Assembly: GCF_003012935.1 (NCBI RefSeq) | Contig: NZ_PUDR01000013.1 | Span: forward strand, 1-64,000 | Direction of reading: 5' to 3' | Length of the DNA stretch: 64,000 nt | Source of the DNA: Pannonibacter carbonis | GTDB lineage: Bacteria > Pseudomonadota > Alphaproteobacteria > Rhizobiales > Stappiaceae | Shown: positions 24,070 to 32,625 of the stretch, piece after piece | How the letters are laid out: the number at the start of each line of letters is the position of its first letter | How positions within the stretch are numbered: position 1 is the stretch's first letter | Program-made: the position numbers and the translations under genes | Notes under the pieces: generated by a model | Databases searched by the model: none | What the model was told of the DNA's origin: nothing | What the model saw: only the letters and a program-made list of their open reading frames with translations

Positions 24070-25714
24070 GCGGAGAAAGCGGCCGCCCGGAGAGGCTCTT
24101 GTCGATCTTCGACGCCGATTGTCGCTGCTTTCTCCCCGTGATCCAGGCCGTACCGAGATTGTTGCTCGTGCCGCCGATGCCTACGGCATCTCGATCTGGA
24201 CCCTGTATCGGGCGCTGCGGGAGTTGAACCGCCCGAAATCCGTACGGCGCGCCGATCACGGAACCTCCCGGATCGCCCCGCAGCCGGAGATGGAAACCTA
24301 TGCCGAAATCATCGCGGCCCTGAAGATCAGAACGGCGAACCGGAAGGGGCGGCATATCTCCACGGCGCGCGCCATCAAGCTGCTTGAGGAAGACGGCGTG
24401 GTGACGCCCGATGGCCTGGTCCGTGCACCGCCCGGCATCTTGAAACGCGCAACGGTCGATCGGCTGCTGCGTGTTTCCGGCCTGGATTATGCGCGCGTCA
24501 CCCGCCCGGTGGCTGCCGTCCGATTCCAGGCGCGGCGTTCCAACGAACTCTGGCACTTCGACATGAGCCCGTCCGACCTGAAGCAGGTGGAAGCGCCGCT
24601 TTGGGTCGAGGAAGGGCGCGGCCGGCCGACGCTGATGCTGTTCTCCGTGGTCGATGATCGCTCCGGCGCGAGCTATCAGGAATACCGCTCCGTCTACGGC
24701 GAGGACGCGGAGTCCGCCTTGCGCTTTCTCTACAATGCCTTCGCCGCCAAGCCTGAACCGGAACTGCCGCTTCAGGGGATTCCAACGACCATCCATATGG
24801 ATAACGGGCCGGTGAGCCGCTCGCGCGTTTTCCAGTCCGTCATGGGTAGCCTTGGTGTCCGGGTTCTCACGCATATGCCCCCGTCGGACAGCGAGCGGCG
24901 CACGCCGGCGCGAGCGAAAGGCAAGGTCGAGCGGCCGTTTCGCACGATCAAGGAAGTGCACGAGACCCTCTATCATTTCCACAAGCCGAAGGACGAAGAG
25001 GAAGCCAACCTTTGGCTCAGGCGCGCCTTGGTCACCTACAATAACGGCGACCATCGCACAGAGTCTCATGCACGCATCGAGGATTGGCTGCGGCATCTTC
25101 CTCCTGACGGGGTGCGGGCGATGTGCTCCTGGGAGCGGTTCTGCGCCTTTGCGCGCGAACCGGAACGACGGACGGTTGCTGGAGACGCGACCGTATCGGT
25201 CGAAGGCGCATCCTATGAGGTCGAGCCCGAACTTGCCGGCGAAACGGTGACCTTGCTCTGGGGCCTGTTCGATCAGGAACTGTTCGTCGAGCATGAGGGC
25301 AAGCGCTTCGGTCCATTCCAACCTTCGCGCGGGGCGGTTCCCCTCTTTCGCTATCGCAAATACCAGAAGAGCAAGCTCGAAGAGCGGCTCGACAAGGTGG
25401 TGCGCCTGGCAGACCAACTTGGGCTCCCCCGCGCCGCGGTCACCGGCGGGGATCGTCCATTGCCTTCGCTGCCCCCGACCACGGCTGGGCTGAGTGTACG
25501 GCGGACACCGTTTCCGGAACCCGCAATAGAGACCGCTTATCCAAATGGTCTCGCAGCCCGTGGGGCCATCGCCGACCAGCTCGGCCGGCCGATCGGCGCG
25601 ATGAATGCCGGTGACCGCGCCTTCATCAATGAACTGCTTGGAGAAACACTCGACAAAAAGATGATCGCGGCCCGTATCCGCGAACGCTTCCAGGCGCGAA
25701 GAAAGGAAGAATGA
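24062..25714 (+). CDS. DDE transposase (TniA/Tn552-type)
   Basis: The 550-residue product has an N-terminal HTH region (YGISIWTLYRALRELNRP). Its RNase H-like core carries Asp in LWHFDMSP, Asp in TIHMDNGPVS and Glu 43 residues later in AKGKVERPF. A Mu/Tn552-type C-terminal beta domain (TVSVEGASYEVEPELAGETV) follows. It cuts the transposon ends and joins them to target DNA. The start overlaps the resolvase stop and the stop overlaps the ATPase start in ATGA. Confidence 0.92.
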   Translation: MAERRKRPPGEALVDLRRRLSLLSPRDPGRTEIVARAADAYGISIWTLYRALRELNRPKSVRRADHGTSRIAPQPEMETYAEIIAALKIRTANRKGRHISTARAIKLLEEDGVVTPDGLVRAPPGILKRATVDRLLRVSGLDYARVTRPVAAVRFQARRSNELWHFDMSPSDLKQVEAPLWVEEGRGRPTLMLFSVVDDRSGASYQEYRSVYGEDAESALRFLYNAFAAKPEPELPLQGIPTTIHMDNGPVSRSRVFQSVMGSLGVRVLTHMPPSDSERRTPARAKGKVERPFRTIKEVHETLYHFHKPKDEEEANLWLRRALVTYNNGDHRTESHARIEDWLRHLPPDGVRAMCSWERFCAFAREPERRTVAGDATVSVEGASYEVEPELAGETVTLLWGLFDQELFVEHEGKRFGPFQPSRGAVPLFRYRKYQKSKLEERLDKVVRLADQLGLPRAAVTGGDRPLPSLPPTTAGLSVRRTPFPEPAIETAYPNGLAARGAIADQLGRPIGAMNAGDRAFINELLGETLDKKMIAARIRERFQARRKEE

Positions 25715-26691
25715 TGCTCGCTGACGTTCAATCCAGTTACGGCCTCGACCGGCCTTTCCAAGGGGCCGGCAACTTTGAGACCGAGCATCAGCGCACGATC
25801 ATCCGCGAGGTGTGTGCGGCCGTCCAGACCGGTCGGCTTGTCGTGGTCTCCGGCCTGGTCGGTTCGGGGAAAACCCACCTTTTGCGCCGCATCGAGGCCG
25901 AACTCACCAAAGCCGGCAAGGTCGCACTCGCCAAATCGCTGGCGGTCGACAAGCGGCGCACTTCGCTGCCATCGCTCATTGAAGCCCTGTTCTACGACTT
26001 GTCTCCCGGCGATCGTGCGCAGGTCAAGATCCCCAAGCAGGCCGAGCGCCGGGAGCGCGACCTGCGCGACATCATGAAAAAAGGCAAACGGCCGATCGTC
26101 CTCGTGGTCGACGAGGCCCATGACCTGCACCACAAGACCTTAACCGGCCTGAAGCGACTGATGGAGGTGGTCGCCGACGCCGGCGTGCTCCTTTCCGTAC
26201 TTCTTGTCGGGCATCCCCGGTTGCGCAATGATCTGCGCCGGCCGCAAATGGAGGAGATTGGCTACCGCACGACCATTTTTCACTACGAGGGGATCGGCTC
26301 CGCGCGCCGCGACTATGTTGCCTGGCTGCTTGGCGCCTGTGCGGCCGAAGGCGTAAAGGTTGGCGAACTCCTCGAGGAAGAAGCCATCGACCTCATCGCC
26401 GAACGTTTGCGCACGCCGCTTCAGATCGAGATGCATCTCACCCTCGCATTCGAGCAGGGCTTTCGCCTCGGCGCCAAGCCGGTTACCGCCGAAATCGTCG
26501 AGCAGGTCCTGTCCCGCGCCATCGACGATCTCGAACCGACGTTGACCCGAAATGGTTACGATGCGACGGCTCTGGTCACGCACCTCAATGCTCGGCCGTC
26601 GGATATCCGCGCCTTCCTGGCGGGCACCCTTGATCCCGAATATTCCCGTCAGCTGACCGAGCAACTACGACAGGCAGGCGTCCCGGTTTGA
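25711..26691 (+). CDS. AAA ATPase for target selection (TniB/MuB-like)
   Basis: The 326-residue product has Walker A SGLVGSGKTHLL (about 46-57), Walker B IVLVVDEAHDL (about 130-140), the sensor-like LLVGHPRLRNDL and the C-terminal lid, an ExeA/TniB-type ATPase. Such partners choose target DNA and activate the transposase. The last 29 codons lie inside the right terminal inverted repeat, so its 3' end also exists in inverse at 18152-18240. Confidence 0.9.
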   Translation: MMLADVQSSYGLDRPFQGAGNFETEHQRTIIREVCAAVQTGRLVVVSGLVGSGKTHLLRRIEAELTKAGKVALAKSLAVDKRRTSLPSLIEALFYDLSPGDRAQVKIPKQAERRERDLRDIMKKGKRPIVLVVDEAHDLHHKTLTGLKRLMEVVADAGVLLSVLLVGHPRLRNDLRRPQMEEIGYRTTIFHYEGIGSARRDYVAWLLGACAAEGVKVGELLEEEAIDLIAERLRTPLQIEMHLTLAFEQGFRLGAKPVTAEIVEQVLSRAIDDLEPTLTRNGYDATALVTHLNARPSDIRAFLAGTLDPEYSRQLTEQLRQAGVPV

Positions 26692-26867
26692 CCATGCCGT
26701 CGCTGGCAATTAATCTGAGCACGTGGGGGATGTTTGCAAGCAGACCCGGATGTTTGCGAGCACATTGGCAAAGAGCGTGAGCACGACGCCCGCTCCATTG
26801 TCAGATAATTCGAGCAGAAAATGCCGATGTTTGCGAGCAGAGGCGCTTATGTTGGCAAGCCGCTACA
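26603..26867. repeat. Right 265-bp terminal inverted repeat
   Basis: It is the exact inverse of 17976-18240. It includes the end of the ATPase gene (to 26691) and three GATGTTTGCRAGCA repeats (26729-26742, 26749-26762, 26826-26839). Its outer 123 bases are repeated at window positions 1-123. Confidence 0.93.
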
Positions 26868-29149
26868 TCTAACAAGTTGTAACGCCACAAGACCAGTACC
26901 TTCAGCTTTTGCCCCGCCTCACGGCGCCACTGTCCTGAAATTCCTTCAAGAAAGGTGTTCAGGCGATCGAGTAGTTGGAAGCAGGCTTTCGGGAAGCTTG
27001 GCTTGCGCCACTCCACGCTGACCGGAATGATCCGGATTGATCGCGGTATGGCGGCGCGCGTCGATCGCACCGTCTTCGTGATCTGCTCGGGATTGCGCTG
27101 GACAAAGCGTGCCGCGGTGTCAGCGAGAAGCTGGTTACAGCGGTACGTCTGTTCCAGCCGACCTTGCCAGCAGGCACCAAAGTTCGCTTCGAACTGGGTG
27201 AAGATCGTAATGTCCGACCCGGCAAAGCGGTAGATCGACTGCCAATCGTCTCCGACAGCAAAGACTTTTGTGAAAGCCTTCTGGTGTTTTAGCGCCTTGA
27301 TCAGATTGGCCCTCGGGTCCGAAATATCCTGAAATTCATCCACCAAGATCAGCGAATAAGGGCTCTGATAGCGCCCCGTCTCAACGAGGCGCACTGCGTC
27401 GCCGATCATTGAATCGAAGTCGATACGCTTTGCCTCGTCGAGCTTGCGCGAATAGGCTTCGGTGATCAGCCAGACAGCACGCGCGAAATACTGCGCGCGC
27501 GGTTTGTCATGCAGGGACTTTGCACGTTCCAGCAGCATCTCCAGCGTAAGCTGGCTCGCTCGAATGTGTTTGATGCACACGCCGATCAGCTTCTGGTAAT
27601 GCGTGATCACCACTGGTTCGACCGCTTTGAGGATCTCGTCGACACTTTTCTCAGTCAGGGGAATTTTGCGTTTGATCAGCTCAGCCTCGAGATGTGGCAA
27701 CAACGTTCCCTCGTGCGCCTGTGCGGAGGTTGTCTCGAAGAAATCCAACTCTTTGCGCTTGTACCCAGCGCGTTTACCCTTGGTATGCTCAGCATAGTTC
27801 GCAAAGGGCGAGGAGCCATCCGCGTTGATCGCGAAATGCTCGTGGAACGTGTCGGTGAGAGGGTAATGAAAGTCCGGCTGGACAAAACGTTCGCTCCCGT
27901 CCTCCTCTTCGAATGAGATCTGCTTTTCATATTCGAACTCGACAGAGTGGACCCACAACCAGTTCGCGATCCGCTGCTCCTGAAGGGATTTCACATACAC
28001 GTTTGCAAGCGTACCGATGGTGCTGCCGCCCTTATCGTTGCGATCGGCGATGTAGCGATTGTAGTCTGCCTCCGAGTCAAAGACCTCTGCGGGGATGTCG
28101 GCCTTCGGCAAAATCGAGAGGAGGTCGATCCACAGACGGCGAAACTCTTCATTTACCTCCATCAACTCGCGTATGATCTTGTCGATCACACGGGCTTCGC
28201 CGGCGGGATGCTCGACCCAGTTTGCGAGTTGAGGTGGGCGACCTTCCGTCTCTTCGATGATCCCCCGACCGAGTGCATGAAACGTCGTCACCCGGGTCTC
28301 CAGAGCATCTTCATCGACGTTCAGCTGCCTGGCGATCCGTTCCTTTAATTCGTCGGCTGCACTCTTGTTAAATGCCAGGACGAGGATCTCGCTCGGATGG
28401 TAAAGTCCCTTCTCGAGGACATAGGCAACTTTCCCGACCATGGTCGCGGACTTGCCCGATCCAGCGGATGCGACGAGCAGGTTGTTGTCTTCGAGGCGGA
28501 TGCAAGCCTCGCGCTGCTCCTGGGAAAGCGAAAATCCCCCAAGGTCGGCGAAGAATTCCTCGAACTTCTGCATCTCGTGAAAAACGAAATTTTCATTGTA
28601 GCGACTGCGGACGCCGGGGTCAGTGAGCATCGCAAAAGAGGTTGGCAGATAGCCTCTTAGGGTGTCGGGGATCAGAGAGGCATCAAACAACGGGTGCGCC
28701 AATGCCAGTGACGCATTTCCCGGGACACTCGCGATCGCCCGGCCGACGTCGGCATGAGCAAGATATTGCCTGTTGCTGTCGGTCATCGCGCGAATCTTGC
28801 TATCGACCTCGCGCAAGCGTTCCTTGTCGGAATCGATGAGATTCGCGAGATGCTGGTTCACGAAAGCCAGCAAATCGTCGCGTAAAGTCTGAGACGCCTT
28901 GGCGGTCAGGCCGGAAAGAGCATCGATACGGCCCTTCGACCGGATCTCGACCGTGTGCCAAAGCAGGGCCTTGGTTGACGAAACCGACGAGATATCAAGG
29001 CACTGAATTTCATCCTCGCCTGTCGATGTCAGGCTAACTCGGTCCTGCGAAGATGGGCTGAGAGCCAGTTTCCACTTCTCCGACAAGAAAATGCGCGCCC
29101 AAAGGCTGGGCCGGTATATGCGGGATCGTCCAAGCATTGGCAGTTTCAT
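26868..29149 (-). pseudogene. UvrD/Rep-family helicase truncated by the transposon
   Basis: About 760 codons remain of a superfamily I helicase. It has Walker A VASAGSGKSATMVGK, motif Ia TTFHALGRGIIEE, motif II LILVDEFQDISDPR, motif III VFAVGDDWQSIYRFAG and motif IV QTYRCN, with a long helicase-IV-like N-terminal region. Motifs V and VI, needed for activity, are missing: the frame runs into the transposon at 26867 and stops at 26801. The rest of the gene should lie beyond the other transposon copy. ATG 29149 is preferred; 29197 is also open. Confidence 0.85.
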
Positions 29150-29323
29150 CGAGCCGCCCGGTCTGCGCCTGCGACGTTCTTGTTCATGATCTCGCAAATC
29201 GTCTGGTGGGCGCTCTCGATCTCCTTGTTCCAGTCGGGTTCCGATGAATCGGCATCGTCACTCCCTACAAACCGAGATTTTCGCACCTCTTCGACGTCGC
29301 GCATATTCCCCCGCCCCCGTTTC

Positions 29324-30340
29324 TTATTTGGCTGCGCCGTTCGCGCGCGCGACTATATCGGCGCACTGCGCCATAAGCGCCTCGAACGGCTCAGCGTCAT
29401 CGAAGAGCAGCCCATCCTCAACCATGCGGGCATAGTCGTCCTCCAACGCCTTCGCGCCATCGCCGACCGGCACGAGTTGCAAGCCGCCGCTGACAGCCGC
29501 TGCATAGTCGATCGGCGTGCGGTCGGCGGCTTTCTCCGCGAAGAACATCGACTTGTGCCGGGCGACAGCGTTGGCCAGCTCGCGATCGGCGAAAGCAGCT
29601 TCCGCAAAGCCGGCTTCATCCAGCCGGACAACATCGTGCCAGTGTCGTGCGAAGCGGTCGCCGCGAAGCCGCTCCTGAAGGCAAAAGACGTGGATGGCGG
29701 TCGCCTTCTCCCAGAAGGTCCGCTCCGCGTGCATGACGCGCGGACGCGCCGTCGGGAATACCAGCCCGTCGATCAGGCCGGCGGCGTCGCAGGAGACATC
29801 GCGCAGGCTCGCCGGTTCGCCCGTCGAGCGCGCGCCGAACTCCAGCATGACGCTGGGCGCGACATAGCCGGACCCGGCCGCGGTCGCCTCGTAGTCGATG
29901 AAGAGCTTGTCATCCTCGACGCGGATGGCCGCAGCCAGACCTTCGGCGGCGAGTGCGTTCGCGATCACGGGCTGCACGGTTTCCGCGACCCATGCCGGCA
30001 ACCGCCGACGGACCTCGCTGGACCAGCGCTTTTCCTCGCTTCGCGTTTTCGGCAAGCCCTCGCCATTGTCCCCGACCAGATCGGGCGCGATCGCCCGAAT
30101 GTCATAGGTCAGATCCACATCCTCCGAAAACCGGCGAATGACGTGATAAGCTTTCGACAGCGACGTGCCGCCCTTGAACACTAGATGTTCGCCGAGCGGC
30201 GCAGCGTAGAGGGTCGCCAGCGCCCACACCACCCACACATCCTTTTCGAGAAGATGGGTGGGACGACCCGAACGGTCGGCCGCGACACCCAGCGCGTCGC
30301 GCCGGTCCTCGGCCGAAAGCTGGAGAAAGACATCAGCCAT
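29324..30340 (-). CDS. abiEii: AbiEii-type nucleotidyltransferase toxin
   Basis: The 338-residue product has the nucleotidyltransferase motifs HLVFKGGTSLSKAYHVIRRF (about 53-72) and EDVDLTYD of the AbiEii/AbiGii family. Type IV toxin-antitoxin systems of this family give abortive phage infection and plasmid stability; related toxins modify tRNA. It overlaps the upstream antitoxin gene by eight bases. Confidence 0.9.
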   Translation of the reverse strand: MADVFLQLSAEDRRDALGVAADRSGRPTHLLEKDVWVVWALATLYAAPLGEHLVFKGGTSLSKAYHVIRRFSEDVDLTYDIRAIAPDLVGDNGEGLPKTRSEEKRWSSEVRRRLPAWVAETVQPVIANALAAEGLAAAIRVEDDKLFIDYEATAAGSGYVAPSVMLEFGARSTGEPASLRDVSCDAAGLIDGLVFPTARPRVMHAERTFWEKATAIHVFCLQERLRGDRFARHWHDVVRLDEAGFAEAAFADRELANAVARHKSMFFAEKAADRTPIDYAAAVSGGLQLVPVGDGAKALEDDYARMVEDGLLFDDAEPFEALMAQCADIVARANGAAK

Positions 30341-30926
30341 ACGCCGCCTTTCCGACGCTCTGCGCGAGCCATGTCGGAAGCTGCGGCGCGGCGGCGACCA
30401 GTTCGCCGAACACGCCGGGCGGCATCTTCCGCTTCAATGTCGTGAGCGCGGCCTCTGCCTTTTCCGGGCCGAGCCAGGCCAGCGCCCGCACGGCCTCCCC
30501 CGCCGGCCGGTTGGCCAGGGCCAGTTGCCAGCGCGGTGCATGCCGCAATTCCACGATCTGCTTGCCGAGGTGCACCTTTCGGCTGCGCCCGGAGGTCAGA
30601 TAGACCGAGCGGACGGGCACCTGCGTCGTCAAGCCAAGGGCGTTCGCCGCGGCAGCGCCGTTCGAGACGATGACCTCCCCCTTTTGGGTTGCAAGAGCCT
30701 CGACAGCCTGCTCGACCGAAGGCGTGCGCGTGCCGAACCGGCTGGCGATGGGACGCAGATAGACGCCACGACCGGCGCGGATGAGTTGCCCGCGCTCCGT
30801 CAGGCGCGACAACGCCTGATCCACGGCGGCCCGGTTTCCGAGGTGCAGCAGGCTCTTGGCGGACACAGGAGCGCCTTCGGGCAGGCCCGTCGCATGCGAC
30901 AAAATCTGTTCGGTCAGCCGTGTCAT
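30333..30926 (-). CDS. abiEi: AbiEi-type antitoxin/repressor
   Basis: The 197-residue product has an N-terminal winged HTH (VSAKSLLHLGNRAAVDQALS, RAGRGVYLRP) followed by the AbiEi antitoxin domain (GAAAANALGLTTQVPVRSVY). It probably represses its own operon through the inverted repeat at 30937-30966 and neutralises the downstream toxin. Confidence 0.88.
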   Translation of the reverse strand: MTRLTEQILSHATGLPEGAPVSAKSLLHLGNRAAVDQALSRLTERGQLIRAGRGVYLRPIASRFGTRTPSVEQAVEALATQKGEVIVSNGAAAANALGLTTQVPVRSVYLTSGRSRKVHLGKQIVELRHAPRWQLALANRPAGEAVRALAWLGPEKAEAALTTLKRKMPPGVFGELVAAAPQLPTWLAQSVGKAAYG

Positions 30927-30936
30927 CGTCTTTCTC

Positions 30937-30966
30937 CTGTCGGAAATATATGCGAGTTTCTGACAG
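30937..30966 (-). promoter_or_regulatory. AbiEi operator
   Basis: CTGTCGGAAA (30937-30946) and TTTCTGACAG (30957-30966) form an inverted repeat with one mismatch, 10 bases upstream of the antitoxin ATG. Position and symmetry fit an autorepressor site. Confidence 0.65.
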
Positions 30967-30985
30967 TTTTCAAGGAAGTCCGGAT

Positions 30986-31051
30986 AGGGGAAAGCCTTCC
31001 CCTGAGGCCGAGCCTTGGTCTCGGCCTACCCCTTCTGCGGGGAATCCCCGC
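30986..31051 (+). other. Three tandem perfect hairpins in the ardC leader
   Basis: AGGGGAA/TTCCCCT (30986-31003), AGGCCGAG/CTCGGCCT (31005-31027) and GCGGGGA/TCCCCGC (31037-31051) follow one another with almost no spacer. None has a T tail, so ordinary termination is unlikely. They precede the module at 31092-31131. Confidence 0.6.
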
Positions 31052-31091
31052 AACGCCCCCTTCAGAGTGAGAGTGCGGACGGGTTTTCCGT

Positions 31092-31137
31092 GACGGGTTG
31101 AGGGCTGGAAGAGAGGCTTCCGGCGCCCGTCGCGGAG
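31092..31137 (+). promoter_or_regulatory. Two-stem leader module, copy A (ardC)
   Basis: The outer stem is GACGGG (31092-31097) with CCCGTC (31126-31131). The inner stem is GCTGGAAG (31104-31111) with CTTCCGGC (31117-31124) and an AGAGG loop. GGAG follows the outer stem directly, so folding could gate ribosome access to ardC. Same architecture at 32570 and 35893. Confidence 0.65.
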
Positions 31138-31146
31138 ATCATCCCG

Positions 31147-32109
31147 ATGGCCAGACACGATCGCAGCCCCGCAGAAGGTGGCGCGCGCAGCAACCTTTAC
31201 GACGACATCACCAACAAGATCATCGCCGAGTTGGAGCAAGGGCGGCTGCCCTGGGTCCAGCCCTGGGGCGCGTCACCCAATACCGCCCCTCTGGGCCTGC
31301 CGAGAAATGCTTCAACCGGCCGTAGCTATTCCGGCATCAATATTCTGATCCTTTGGGGCGCTGTCATCCAGCACGGCTTCCCCGGTCAGGCGTGGCTGAC
31401 TTTCCGCCAAGCCCTTTCGCTTGGCGGCAATGTCAGAAAGGGCGAGCGTGGCACCACTGTTGTCTATGCCGACCGTTTCACTCCCGAGGACGAGAAACGC
31501 CGTGCCCGCGAGACTGGCGAGGATGCGCATGCCATACCGTTCCTGAAGCGGTTCACGGTCTTCAATGCCGCACAATGCGATGGCTTGCCCGATGACATCA
31601 CGGCAGTCACGCCGCAACCGCCGCCGGGCCTGATCGAACCTCAGGTCGAGGCGCTGATCCGGGCCACCGGCATCGACTTCCGAATTGGCGGCGATCGCGC
31701 CTTCTACATGCCCTCGCTCGACTATGTGCAGGTGCCGCCTCCGCAAGCCTATTTCGAGCCTATCAACTGGCACCGGACGGCCCTGCACGAGCTGGGTCAC
31801 GCCAGCGGCCATCACAGCCGCCTCAGCCGCGATCTGACCGGCTCGTTCGGCTCGAAGAAATACGCTTTCGAGGAGATGATTGCCGAACAGGCCGCAGCTT
31901 TCAGTTGCGCTGCGCTCGGGATCGTGCCGACCGTCCGCCATGCCGATTACATCGGGTCGTGGCTGGAGGTCATGCGCGAGGATTCCCGCGCCATTGTCCG
32001 CGCAGCCTCGCAGGCCAGCAAGGCGGCGGACTGGCTGCTGTCGCATCTGCCTGTCGAGGAGATCGAGGAGCCGGATGCGAGCGTAACCGACCGGAGGGCC
32101 GCGGCATGA
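31147..32109 (+). CDS. ardC: ArdC-like antirestriction protein
   Basis: The 320-residue product has an N-terminal ssDNA-binding ArdC domain (LYDDITNKIIAELEQGRLPW, NASTGRSYSGINILIL) and a C-terminal zinc metalloprotease-like motif ALHELGHASGHHSRL (about 216-230). ArdC proteins protect incoming plasmid DNA during conjugation in characterised cases. GGAG lies 9 bases before the ATG, after leader module A. The stop overlaps the DUF2958 start. Confidence 0.92.
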   Translation: MARHDRSPAEGGARSNLYDDITNKIIAELEQGRLPWVQPWGASPNTAPLGLPRNASTGRSYSGINILILWGAVIQHGFPGQAWLTFRQALSLGGNVRKGERGTTVVYADRFTPEDEKRRARETGEDAHAIPFLKRFTVFNAAQCDGLPDDITAVTPQPPPGLIEPQVEALIRATGIDFRIGGDRAFYMPSLDYVQVPPPQAYFEPINWHRTALHELGHASGHHSRLSRDLTGSFGSKKYAFEEMIAEQAAAFSCAALGIVPTVRHADYIGSWLEVMREDSRAIVRAASQASKAADWLLSHLPVEEIEEPDASVTDRRAAA

Positions 32110-32501
32110 TCCTCCTCACCGGCACACAGCGCGACCGCCTGCTGGCAAATGGCCGCCAGCGCGATCAGGATCACATCCCGGTCGTGAAGTTCTTCAACCC
32201 CCTTGGCGAGGGCGTCTGGCTCGCCACCGAACTGGACGAGGACGGCGACATCATGTTCGGCCTGGCTGATCTCGGCTATCCCGAACTGGGGTCGTGGAGC
32301 CTTACCGAAATGCAGTCAGTCCGGCTGCCCTTCGGAATGGGCATCGAGCGCGATCTGCTGTTCACCGGGGATTTCCCGATCTCGGTCTGGGCCGAGGCCG
32401 CCCGTGAGAGCGGCAGTATCCGCGCCGCTGAGCGCCTGCTCTACCGCGTCGGGGCGAGCTATTCCCGTACATCCGCCGATACAGAAAGCCGGAGTGCCTG
32501 A
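32106..32501 (+). CDS. DUF2958 protein (replicon 2 copy)
   Basis: The 131-residue product begins MILLTGTQRDRLLANGRQRD and has PVVKFFNPLGEGVWLATELD, FGLADLGYPELGSWSL and ERDLLFTGDFPISVW. It is the paralogue of the gene at 8104-8445, with a longer C-terminal tail. It is coupled to ardC by ATGA, a common pairing that suggests a role in plasmid establishment. Confidence 0.88.
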   Translation: MILLTGTQRDRLLANGRQRDQDHIPVVKFFNPLGEGVWLATELDEDGDIMFGLADLGYPELGSWSLTEMQSVRLPFGMGIERDLLFTGDFPISVWAEAARESGSIRAAERLLYRVGASYSRTSADTESRSA

Positions 32502-32569
32502 TTTCCGGGTTTCAGGTTCTACGGCTGGCGTCGCTCTCTTCAGAGGAAGAGGGCGGCGCTTCGCTTCGT

Positions 32570-32617
32570 GACGGGCTGATAGCCGGAGAGAGAGGCTCAC
32601 CGGCGTCCGTCATGGAG
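32570..32617 (+). promoter_or_regulatory. Two-stem leader module, copy B (parB-like gene)
   Basis: The outer stem is GACGGG (32570-32575) with TCCGTC (32606-32611), a G-U pair replacing G-C. The inner stem is GCCGG (32582-32586) with CCGGC (32600-32604), around AGAGAGAGGCTCA. GGAG follows at once and the ATG is at 32626. Confidence 0.65.
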
Positions 32618-32625
32618 CAACTGAC

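Larger units (their letters stand above)
17976..26867 (+). mobile_element. ptx transposon, Tn552/Tn5053-like, 8,892 bp
   Basis: The element is bounded by TGTAGCGG...CCGCTACA and perfect 265-bp inverted repeats. It encodes, left to right, ptxABCDE, a serine resolvase, a DDE transposase and an AAA ATPase. Left flank TCTATG and right flank TCTAAC differ, so this copy is not a simple insertion. The left flank instead matches the right flank of the copy at 1-123 (TCTATG). 5'-TG...CA-3' ends, multiple 14-bp end repeats, an ATP-dependent transposase pair and a resolvase are the hallmarks of replicative Tn552/Tn5053-type elements. No TniQ-like gene is present. Confidence 0.92.

Noticed and set aside
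23693-25417. A 574-codon minus-strand frame
   Set aside because: It lies antisense to the resolvase and DDE transposase, both fully supported.
29180-30184. A 334-codon plus-strand frame
   Set aside because: It is the reverse of the AbiEii gene, which has clear family motifs; the plus-strand translation has none.
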